From an uncultured Bacteroidota bacterium (lineage in GTDB: Bacteria > Bacteroidota > Bacteroidia > JABEUT01): DNA of 47,006 nucleotides. Below the pieces are notes generated by a model that worked only from the letters and a program-made list of their open reading frames with translations, had not been told where the DNA came from and searched no databases. This document shows positions 25,848 through 32,655 of this stretch, piece after piece; the stretch's first letter is position 1, and each line of letters starts with the position of its first letter. The translations under genes were made by a program, and so were the position numbers. The stretch is taken from contig CAIPDV010000105.1 in the NCBI GenBank assembly GCA_903863935.1, positions 1-47,006 of the forward strand. The letters run 5' to 3'.

Positions 25848-26555
25848 ATGGAACACATAATTGAACTGAAACAAATTAGCAAAGTGTATAAGATGGGCGT
25901 AGAAACCATACATGCTTTGCGTTCTATAACATTAACAATCGATAAGAATGAATATGTGGCACTCATGGGGCCGTCGGGTTCCGGGAAATCTACACTTATG
26001 AATGTGCTCGGATGCCTTGATACTCCTACATCGGGCGAGTATATCTTAAATAATATCGGGGTAGATAAAATGTCGGATAATGAACTTGCGGAAGTAAGGA
26101 ATAAACAAATTGGTTTTGTGTTCCAGACTTTCAATTTATTGCCACGTTCTACTGCACTTGATAATGTAAGTCTGCCCTTGGTTTATTCCGGTGCCAATAA
26201 AAAACAACGTAAAGAACGTGCCGAAGAAGTATTGAACCAGGTTGGGCTGAAAGGCCGAATGACCCATAAACCAAGTGAGCTTTCCGGTGGACAACGACAA
26301 AGGGTGGCAGTTGCCCGTGCACTGGTTAACAATCCTGCCATTATCCTTGCTGATGAACCTACCGGTAACCTTGATACCAAGACCTCAATTGAAATTATGT
26401 CCCTTTTAAATGATATCCATAAAAAAGGAAATACCATTGTGCTTGTTACTCATGAAGAAGATATTGCCCGTTACGCACACCGAATCATCCGCCTGAAAGA
26501 TGGCAACATAGAATCTGACCAGGTAAATGAAAACCCGGTAATGAATTTCGCTTAA
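25848..26555 (+). CDS. ABC transporter ATPase, MacB/LolD type
   Basis: This 235-residue nucleotide-binding subunit has Walker [10 protein letters not shown] (41-49), the Q-loop in [13 protein letters not shown], signature LSGGQRQR, Walker [13 protein letters not shown] and the H-loop VTHEED. The [12 protein letters not shown] and DEPTGNLD context places it with MacB, LolD and FtsE-like ATPases that power mechanotransmission permeases. No FtsX-like permease gene is adjacent, so the partner must lie elsewhere. Its stop is followed by a bidirectional terminator. Confidence 0.93.
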   Translation: MEHIIELKQISKVYKMGVETIHALRSITLTIDKNEYVALMGPSGSGKSTLMNVLGCLDTPTSGEYILNNIGVDKMSDNELAEVRNKQIGFVFQTFNLLPRSTALDNVSLPLVYSGANKKQRKERAEEVLNQVGLKGRMTHKPSELSGGQRQRVAVARALVNNPAIILADEPTGNLDTKTSIEIMSLLNDIHKKGNTIVLVTHEEDIARYAHRIIRLKDGNIESDQVNENPVMNFA

Positions 26556-26588
26556 AAGCAGATGGAATAATTTCAAATTTAAATTAAT

Positions 26589-26625
26589 AAAAACCCGGTT
26601 ATGAGAAACTCACAACCGGGTTTTT
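26589..26625. terminator. Bidirectional intrinsic terminator
   Basis: A 12-bp perfect stem (26589-26600 with 26614-26625; A-run, CCCGGTT / AACCGGG, T-run) extends inward by TGAG/CTCA around an AAA loop. It lies between the convergent ABC ATPase and GLUG-protein genes and has U-tracts in both directions. Confidence 0.9.
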
Positions 26626-26642
26626 ATTTGAGTAGAATATCT

Positions 26643-28496
26643 CTATTCCACTATTAGTTTTCCGTTCTTCACAATACCTGAATTTGAAATCAGTTTGTAG
26701 AAGTAAACACCGCTGGCTTGTTTGCTTAGGTCAACAGTGTTTGTTCCACTGGAATGTTGCAGGGTTTGTTCAAAAACCTTTGCCCCAATCACATTAAACA
26801 CTTGTAATTTAGAACCAACTGTTGCACGTTCAATATTGAAAGTAAATACTCCGTTGCTTGGGTTTGGATAAACTGAAACATTGCAGTTTGAATTAACTAA
26901 AGTTTGAACATCCGATAGGCAGTTTGTAACAACCACAGGGGTTTGGATAGTATCATGATTGCCTCCGGAAGTAGCAATAAGGGTTACAAAAAATGTTCCC
27001 GTACCTGTAAACAAGTGGGCAGGATTTTGTTTTGTGCTTGTATTATTACTAAGTGAGGCAGGATCTCCAAAATTCCAGCTCCAAGAGGTAGGAGTGTTGG
27101 TTGTTTTATCAGTAAAATGAACTGAATCGCTCACACAGGCAGGGAAGGTACTGTAGTTGAAAGAAGCTTCCAGCGTAGTTGGGAAGTGGCAGTTGCCAGA
27201 AGTATTCAATGGAATAAATGTAGGGTAGTTATTTGAAGTGATTGCCCAAGTATTAGTAAAATCCCAGCCTGAATAAGTAGGCTGCATCTGCATTTGAGAA
27301 GTTGAAGACGGAAATATATTTGCATTTGAGCCAAGGTTTCCGATTGAATTTAATGAAGAGTTAACTGTATTGTTCCAATAATCCACTCCATATATTGGAC
27401 TAGAAGTTTCATCACCAACTAAACCGCCGACATTTGTTGTTCCTGTTACTAACCCAATACTGTAACTTGTATCAATTCCATTACCAGCTCCGGTAGATGT
27501 TTGTGAGCCAACCAATCCACCAACAGCAGTAGTTCCGGTAACATTTCCGGTTGCGTAGGTGTTTTGGATATAAGCACCGCCGCCCATTGTAGGGCCATTA
27601 TTTCCAACTAGCCCGCCAACATCGGTAGTACCTTTTACATTACCTGTTGCATAAGACCTAATTACTGAAGAGCCTCCTCCCTGGTAAGGGCCAACCCATC
27701 CTGAAAGTCCGCCTACATTAGTAACCCCGGTTACATTTCCAGTTGCGTAGCAGTTTATTATTTCAGGGGCACCACCTTGAAAGGTTCCTGATCCTCCTGA
27801 AAGACCGCCTACATTTGTATTTCCTGATACGTCACCTGTTGCAAAGCAATTCTGCAATAAGGCTAATCCTCCTTGATAACAGCGAATTTGTCCCACCAGA
27901 CCTCCAACAAAGTCGTGTCCTGATACATCAGCCGTTGAAAAGGAGTTTGTGATCTGACACGTTGGGCCTTGGTAGTTGCCGCATTTGCCAACAAGCCCCC
28001 CGGTGTAATCTCCACCGCTTACATATCCTGAAGAGTATGTAGTATCTAATGTGCTGGAGTGTTTATAACCGATAAGTATTCCGGTGTAATTTCCTCCGGT
28101 TACACTTGCATTAATTACGTTCACATTGGCAACTTTTCCCGGTGCATCCATGTATCCGAATATTCCAACATAGTTAAGAGTTGGGTTGTTGATGTAAAGA
28201 TTTTTAATTGCAAAACAATGACCATTAAAATTCCCTTTGAAGGAATTAGTAGTATCAGTTCCTATAGGAGTAAATCCTGTGGAACCCCAGGGGCCACCAC
28301 CTGTTTGGGTTTGATAACAGTCAATATCGTTCATTAAAACGTAATAAGCTGTTAAATTATTCTGCACTTGTTGTAATTCATCACAGGTTGTAACCTGATA
28401 TGGATTAGAAGGGGTACCATTTCCAAGCATTTGAGCATTGGATTGCTGGATTGTTAATCCGAAAATAGCGAGAGCGATTAAGTAATTTGTTTTCAT
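26643..28496 (-). CDS. GLUG-repeat/PKD protein with T9SS sorting domain
   Basis: This 617-residue secreted protein has a signal peptide (about 1-22, ending SNAQ). Next comes an N-terminal segment, GTPSNPYQVTTCDELQQVQN, as in GLUG-type adhesins. About eight GLUG repeats follow, roughly residues 110-365 (pattern N-x-x-A-T-G-x-V-x-G-x-x-x-V-G-G-L-x-G), which should form a right-handed beta-helix. A PKD domain (about 440-525, NTPTSWSWNFGDPAS and NPAHLFTGTGTFFVTL) precedes the type A T9SS domain (VYPNPSNGVFTF onward, ending GKLIVE). It is a likely surface adhesin or matrix-binding protein. It is divergent from a transglutaminase-like gene. Confidence 0.9.
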   Translation of the reverse strand: MKTNYLIALAIFGLTIQQSNAQMLGNGTPSNPYQVTTCDELQQVQNNLTAYYVLMNDIDCYQTQTGGGPWGSTGFTPIGTDTTNSFKGNFNGHCFAIKNLYINNPTLNYVGIFGYMDAPGKVANVNVINASVTGGNYTGILIGYKHSSTLDTTYSSGYVSGGDYTGGLVGKCGNYQGPTCQITNSFSTADVSGHDFVGGLVGQIRCYQGGLALLQNCFATGDVSGNTNVGGLSGGSGTFQGGAPEIINCYATGNVTGVTNVGGLSGWVGPYQGGGSSVIRSYATGNVKGTTDVGGLVGNNGPTMGGGAYIQNTYATGNVTGTTAVGGLVGSQTSTGAGNGIDTSYSIGLVTGTTNVGGLVGDETSSPIYGVDYWNNTVNSSLNSIGNLGSNANIFPSSTSQMQMQPTYSGWDFTNTWAITSNNYPTFIPLNTSGNCHFPTTLEASFNYSTFPACVSDSVHFTDKTTNTPTSWSWNFGDPASLSNNTSTKQNPAHLFTGTGTFFVTLIATSGGNHDTIQTPVVVTNCLSDVQTLVNSNCNVSVYPNPSNGVFTFNIERATVGSKLQVFNVIGAKVFEQTLQHSSGTNTVDLSKQASGVYFYKLISNSGIVKNGKLIVE

Positions 28497-28515
28497 GCTT
28501 AGGGTTGTTTGGTGT

Positions 28516-28523
28516 CAAAATTA
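28516..28523 (-). promoter_or_regulatory. -7 promoter element for the GLUG-repeat gene
   Basis: TAATTTTG on the minus strand fits TAnnTTTG, 19 bases upstream of the ATG at 28496. Confidence 0.55.
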
Positions 28524-28590
28524 GAAATTTCCTTCCCTTGTAGCGTATCTTTTAAGGGGTATTTGCATTATGGTTTATATACACCTAACT

Positions 28591-29310
28591 ATGAAGAAAT
28601 TACATTTAACTAGAATCAGTTTTTGGGGACTACTTGTATTTCCATTTTTTTCAATCGGGCAAGCAGCAAAGCAAAATGTCGACAGTTTGGTTCTTTCATG
28701 GAATCTTATTCATTATCATGATGCAGATTTACTTGCTGATACACTCACTTCTTCATTTAATAATGACTCGGAGAAGGTGAGGGCAATATTTTTTTGGGTT
28801 ACTCAATATGTATCCTACGATTGGAATAAGTTTCACCAGGATCAAAATATTACTATGGAAACATCGCATATGTTTAATAAAGATGGCGACTTCGATGTAG
28901 ATAAAGAAATAAAACACACACTTATCAGTAAAAAAGGTGTTTGCCAGGACTATGCTGAGTTGTTTTCATACCTGTGCAATTCAGTAAAAATTAAGTGTGA
29001 GGTTGTCTCGGGATATGGCTCTACAGGCTGCGCCGATTGGCTGTTAGCACTGGATGCCCGAAAAAGTAATCATGCGTGGAATGCAGTAATGATAAATAAT
29101 AAATGGTACTTGCTGGATGCTACATGGGCAAGTGGCACAGGCTCTACAAGAGTGAAAAGGTCTCGCAATGATTTTTATTATTTAACGCCACCAAAGGATT
29201 TTATAAAAGACCACTTTCCGGATGAGGAACAATGGGAATTATTAGAGTCGCCTATTGATTTAAAAGCCTTTGTTGCAATGGCTAAAAGCAAGAAGCAGAC
29301 AGAGAACTAG
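28591..29310 (+). CDS. Secreted transglutaminase-like protein, second paralogue
   Basis: This 239-residue protein has an N-terminal signal segment (about 1-24, LLVFPFFSIGQA) and a transglutaminase core with the triad C118 (KGVCQDYAELF), H161 (SNHAWNAV) and D176 (YLLDATWASG). It matches the paralogue at 6459 in the core (W-(I/V)-x-x-x-(I/V)-SY near the N-side, CNSV, NHAWN) but lacks that protein's extra C-terminal region. The frame opens at ATG 28570, but the ATG at 28591 begins a conventional Lys-Lys signal peptide. It is divergent from the GLUG-repeat gene, and its end overlaps the convergent MFS gene by four bases. Confidence 0.85.
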   Translation: MKKLHLTRISFWGLLVFPFFSIGQAAKQNVDSLVLSWNLIHYHDADLLADTLTSSFNNDSEKVRAIFFWVTQYVSYDWNKFHQDQNITMETSHMFNKDGDFDVDKEIKHTLISKKGVCQDYAELFSYLCNSVKIKCEVVSGYGSTGCADWLLALDARKSNHAWNAVMINNKWYLLDATWASGTGSTRVKRSRNDFYYLTPPKDFIKDHFPDEEQWELLESPIDLKAFVAMAKSKKQTEN

Positions 29311-30590
29311 GTATGTGAAACGCTGTAATCCTTAACCAACGATTTATACCTGGTGGCAACAAGAATTAAGTTGATCAGAAGGAAAACTGCGGAGAAAAAA
29401 TAAGTCCAGATGATATTATCACCCCTTAGGAAAAAGGCGAAAGAAAAGATGGCTGAAAGCAGAATGCGACATAAAACACTCATTACATTAAGTGTGCTGT
29501 TTACCCTGCCAATTAAAGGATTCGGAACGTGATGGAAGAGATAGGTAATTCTCAGCACACGGGTTCCGGCATTGGTAATTCCAAAAACAAAAGAGAACGC
29601 AAAAAAGATGAGGTTGCTCCTGGTAAAGGTACAAACCAAAAGAATAAATATAGTGACCAGCATAAGTATAATAATGGCTTTTACGGTACTTGTATTCCGG
29701 AATAATTGCCGAATAAAAACACCCGCTAACAATGCGCCAATAGCATAATAAACGTCCATCAAGGCGTACACTCCCGCCGATGCATTTAAATGGTTTTTTA
29801 CATAAATAGGCATTAATAATATAACATGCGTTAATACAACTACAAAAACAGAAAGGGAGCAAACCCCGAATATCAATAAGGAAGGATGCCCTTTTAAAAA
29901 GTTAGCTCCGGTTTTTAACCGGTCAATTATGCTTCCATCCTCATGATGCTTTTCGGTATGCGGTGTATATCGAATCCGCATGATAAGCAATATGGCAATA
30001 AAATACGTGATTCCGTCAGTAAGGAAGATACTGCTCAGGCTCCAGGGAACAATGTGTAGATGAAATGGAATGTTCATTCCGAATATATTGAATGAATCAA
30101 CATTTATTCCCTGTAGAAGTAATGCAGCTATTCCTCCGGAAACGATGGTTGTAGCTTGCGATTGTATTTCAAGGAAAGAATTTACCTTACCATAATCTTT
30201 TGCTTCGCAGACCTCTTGTGCAAAAGCATATAGTGCCGGGAAGTAGATATTATTGTAATACCATGTGGCTGTAAAAACAATAATGATCATGAAAATGGGT
30301 ACTACGCCCATAATATACCCTGAAATGGCAGCCATAAGTAATAGGGAACCACCAACAAGCGAAAACCAGATGAATATTTTTTTGCGGGGATATTTATCTA
30401 TCAGTGTTCCTGCATAAAAACCCCAAAACGCGCTACCACATAAGGTAAGTGTGTACATTAAGCCGAGCGAAGAAGGCGATTTTAGAATAGATGCGAAATA
30501 CCAGGGAATGGCAAGCATGCTTATACCTTGCGCCAGACCTGAAATTATATTGCTAATTATTAGGAGCTTAAGGGAAAGAGGGTATTTCAT
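29307..30590 (-). CDS. MFS transporter, probable exporter
   Basis: This 427-residue integral membrane protein has about twelve hydrophobic helices in two halves and the MFS motif A GTLIDKYPRKK after helix 2. The central loop (HTEKHHEDGSIIDRLKTGANFLKG) and the GKVNSFLEIQSQ motif of helix 5 resemble the DHA3/EntS-like branch of drug or siderophore exporters. The substrate is unknown. It may be cotranscribed with the 48-residue lipoprotein gene 40 bases upstream; the gap is filled by AGCTATA-type repeats. Confidence 0.88.
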   Translation of the reverse strand: MKYPLSLKLLIISNIISGLAQGISMLAIPWYFASILKSPSSLGLMYTLTLCGSAFWGFYAGTLIDKYPRKKIFIWFSLVGGSLLLMAAISGYIMGVVPIFMIIIVFTATWYYNNIYFPALYAFAQEVCEAKDYGKVNSFLEIQSQATTIVSGGIAALLLQGINVDSFNIFGMNIPFHLHIVPWSLSSIFLTDGITYFIAILLIMRIRYTPHTEKHHEDGSIIDRLKTGANFLKGHPSLLIFGVCSLSVFVVVLTHVILLMPIYVKNHLNASAGVYALMDVYYAIGALLAGVFIRQLFRNTSTVKAIIILMLVTIFILLVCTFTRSNLIFFAFSFVFGITNAGTRVLRITYLFHHVPNPLIGRVNSTLNVMSVLCRILLSAIFSFAFFLRGDNIIWTYFFSAVFLLINLILVATRYKSLVKDYSVSHT

Positions 30591-30593
30591 TTA

Positions 30594-30622
30594 GCTATAA
30601 GCTAATAGCTATAAGCTTATAG
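30594..30622. repeat. Word-reiterated repeat between lipoprotein and MFS genes
   Basis: AGCTATAAGCTA is repeated twice (with TAGCTATAAGC), ending in the perfect 14-base palindrome CTATAAGCTTATAG (30609-30622). It is the same kind of element as at 12231-12283, where the word is also AGCTAT-like. Confidence 0.5.
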
Positions 30623-30630
30623 ATTTAAGA

Positions 30631-30777
30631 CTAACCTCTGGAAGGACTTTGGGCAGAATGAACATGCATATTGCGGGAATCGCTGTATGCAGCACATCTT
30701 TGGTGGGATTTGCACCCGGTAAAGAAATAAAGAGAAATAATGGCTAAAACGGATATGGTTGCTAGTTTCTTACTCAT
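30631..30777 (-). CDS. 48-residue lipoprotein with CAAYSD motif
   Basis: This small gene encodes a lipoprotein precursor. MSKK is followed by a hydrophobic segment (LATISVLAIISLYFFT) and a lipobox FTGC with the lipidated cysteine at C22. The 27-residue mature part contains H25 and C28-A-A-Y-S-D. A perfect -7 element (TAAATTTG) lies 40 bases upstream of the ATG. The lipid cysteine, the second cysteine and the AAYSD block fall at exactly the same positions as in the lipoprotein at 30975-31115, which confirms that both are real and related. Function is unknown. It is about 40 bases upstream of the MFS gene on the same strand. Confidence 0.8.
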   Translation of the reverse strand: MSKKLATISVLAIISLYFFTGCKSHQRCAAYSDSRNMHVHSAQSPSRG

Positions 30778-30817
30778 TAAGCTTGGTATAAAGGTGGTGT
30801 TTGAGTCTTTAGGTTCG

Positions 30818-30825
30818 CAAATTTA
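30818..30825 (-). promoter_or_regulatory. -7 promoter element for the 48-residue lipoprotein
   Basis: TAAATTTG on the minus strand fits TAnnTTTG, 40 bases upstream of the ATG; TTTG words suitable for a -33 box lie about 20 bases further upstream. Confidence 0.6.
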
Positions 30826-30855
30826 TATTTTTTCAAATACAAACAGCAGAAATAG

Positions 30856-30970
30856 TTATGAGCACTGAAAACAGTTATGAGTTATAAATTACAAAGTAAT
30901 AGTCCGAAATGGTTTATACTTAGGTTGTAACTTACAACTAATAACATATAACTGATAGTTAATAACTTAA
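30856..30970. repeat. AT-rich word-reiterated region between the two lipoprotein genes
   Basis: GTTATGAG..AGTTATGAGTTATAAATTACAA on the left and TTGTAACTTACAACTAATAA, CATATAACTGATAGTTAATAACTT on the right are loosely reverse-complementary and built from GTTAT/ATAAC words. No open frame was found here. Confidence 0.4.
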
Positions 30971-30974
30971 AGAT

Positions 30975-31115
30975 TTACCTTGATGAAGCGTAGGTATTAC
31001 CGCCTCTGCGATGAGCATCGGAATAGGCTGCACAACTGTGAGATGAGGTGCATGAGCTTAAGAACATTACCGCGACAACGGCAACTAGAATGAATTTTAC
31101 AAGGTTGGTCTTCAT
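30975..31115 (-). CDS. 46-residue lipoprotein with CAAYSD motif
   Basis: This small gene encodes a precursor beginning MKTNLVKFILVAVVAVMFLS, with lipobox LSSC and the lipidated cysteine at C22. The mature peptide starts CTSSHSCAAYSDAHRRGGN and is basic and Ser/Gly-rich at the end. C28-A-A-Y-S-D is at the same positions as in the neighbouring 48-residue protein, so the two are paralogues. It has its own -7 element at 31145. Dihydroorotase-like and BatA-like genes lie further upstream on the same strand, but the separate promoter suggests independent expression. Confidence 0.8.
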   Translation of the reverse strand: MKTNLVKFILVAVVAVMFLSSCTSSHSCAAYSDAHRRGGNTYASSR

Positions 31116-31144
31116 AGGAGGTGTTTTTGTGTTGTTTATAAATA

Positions 31145-31152
31145 CAAAATTA
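31145..31152 (-). promoter_or_regulatory. -7 promoter element for the 46-residue lipoprotein
   Basis: TAATTTTG on the minus strand fits TAnnTTTG, 29 bases upstream of the ATG at 31115. Confidence 0.6.
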
Positions 31153-31241
31153 GGCCTTAACAGCCTTTGAGTTGTTAACCTTCTACGGGGACTTTTTAAC
31201 AGGGTTACGGTATAATTTTATAAGAACTGTAATTCAGCTAT

Positions 31242-32510
31242 TTATGTGTTTTTGCCTTTGTATGTATCATGATTGATTATCCCAATCAGTGCACCTTTCA
31301 ATTTTTTATTTAGTAAGGGTGTATTATAGGATTGTGAGTGGATATCTTTCTTATTCAATGTCCATTCTGTGCCGGGGGAGAAGATAGTGAGGTTAGCATC
31401 AACCCCTTTTTCTATGGTTGGGATTTCAAGTCCCAATATTTTACGTGGATTGATGGCGATTTTGGTTACTATTTCCTCCTGCGATAAATCGCTGTGCATA
31501 TTAACAAGCGGATACATGGTTTGTAAACCTATCATTCCGGGGGTAGCCATATCAAACTCCAGTTTTTTGTTTTCCTCATCTTCCGGCCTGTGGTCGGAGC
31601 AAATAACATCTATAGTTCCGTCTGATAGAGCTTTTTTCAATGCTTTAATGTCGTTTTTTCCACGCAAAGGCGGTGATACTTTAAAGTTCGTATCCCATCC
31701 TAAAAGTTCTGTGTCTTCAAAGGCAAGGTTATATGCATTTACCGATGTTGTAATAGGTAAGCCTTTCTTTTTCGCATTTCGTATCAGGCCCACACTTCCT
31801 TCTGTTGAGATAGATGATATATGCAACCTAGCTTCGGCATACTCAGCCAAAAAGAGTTCCCGGGTCACCATTATTTCTTCTGCTATCGATGGTTCTCCTT
31901 TTAGTCCGAGCATTACGCTAACAGTTCCTTCGTTCACACATAATCCTGTAGCTAAAGATGAATCGTTACATCGGCTTATTATCAAACCTCCGAAACTTTT
32001 TGTATAAAGTAAGGCCCTGTGTAAAAGCCCTGCACTCATTACGGGATGTATATCATCTGTAAAAGCTACGGCTCCCGATAATTTCATGTCATACATTTCC
32101 GAAAGGTCTTTTCCTTCCTGCTTGTGTGATAATGCTCCTATAGGGAAGAGGTCTACAATTTCACCTTTGGTTTTATTAAGAATGTATTCAATTTGTGTTT
32201 TTGAATGCAGTGGAGGGTTTGTTGAAGGAAGTATAGCCACCCCAGTAAATCCGCCTGCCGTTGCGGCTTTCATCCCAGAGGTAATATCTTCTTTATATTC
32301 AAATCCCGGGTCGCAAAAGTTGGCTTGCATATCAAACCATCCCGGTGACAGATGTAAATCATTCGCCTCAACAATTTTCTTAATTCCAGCCGCCGGAATC
32401 TTTACTTTTATTTCAGTTATAGTTCCATTTTCAATTAAAATATCCATAACTTTTCCATTGTGGGATGAGTTAGGGTCAACAATTTTGGCTGATTTAACTA
32501 ATAGTTGCAT
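31242..32510 (-). CDS. Dihydroorotase-like amidohydrolase lacking the HxH metal site
   Basis: This 422-residue member of the class I dihydroorotase family has an N-terminal composite beta domain and a TIM barrel. Active dihydroorotases carry D-x-H-x-H after the first barrel strand; here the block is PGWFDMQANFCDPG, with Q62 and N64 in place of both histidines. Other landmarks persist: HISSISTEGSV keeps the third-site histidine, VICSDHRPEDEENK keeps the catalytic-type Asp, and EFDMATPGMIGLQTMYPL is standard. It may be a non-catalytic partner (as described for PyrX-type pseudo-dihydroorotases supporting aspartate carbamoyltransferase) or may have a changed metal requirement. It lies downstream of the BatA-like gene across a 145-base gap. 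Confidence 0.85.
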   Translation of the reverse strand: MQLLVKSAKIVDPNSSHNGKVMDILIENGTITEIKVKIPAAGIKKIVEANDLHLSPGWFDMQANFCDPGFEYKEDITSGMKAATAGGFTGVAILPSTNPPLHSKTQIEYILNKTKGEIVDLFPIGALSHKQEGKDLSEMYDMKLSGAVAFTDDIHPVMSAGLLHRALLYTKSFGGLIISRCNDSSLATGLCVNEGTVSVMLGLKGEPSIAEEIMVTRELFLAEYAEARLHISSISTEGSVGLIRNAKKKGLPITTSVNAYNLAFEDTELLGWDTNFKVSPPLRGKNDIKALKKALSDGTIDVICSDHRPEDEENKKLEFDMATPGMIGLQTMYPLVNMHSDLSQEEIVTKIAINPRKILGLEIPTIEKGVDANLTIFSPGTEWTLNKKDIHSQSYNTPLLNKKLKGALIGIINHDTYKGKNT

Positions 32511-32542
32511 AGTGGTTGTATTAAGGGATTATAATTTCGGGC

Positions 32543-32629
32543 AGGACTAAAGTCCTCAGATAATTGGGTTGCATTAACCCCGGCTTTAAAGCCGGGGTTA
32601 ATGAGTAAAGAATGAAAGGCTTTAGCCTT
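32543..32629. repeat. Triple-palindrome REP-like element
   Basis: Three palindromes follow each other: AGGACT-AA-AGTCCT (32543-32556); a perfect 32-base palindrome (32572-32603) with core CCCCGGCTTTAAAGCCGGGG; and AAGGCT-TT-AGCCTT (32616-32629). All three share a G/C-rich arm with a TTTAAA or TTTAG-like centre. The element lies between the BatA-like and dihydroorotase-like genes and looks like a REP/BIME unit. Confidence 0.7.
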
Positions 32630-32655
32630 GATATATGATAGAATGGTATTTGTAA

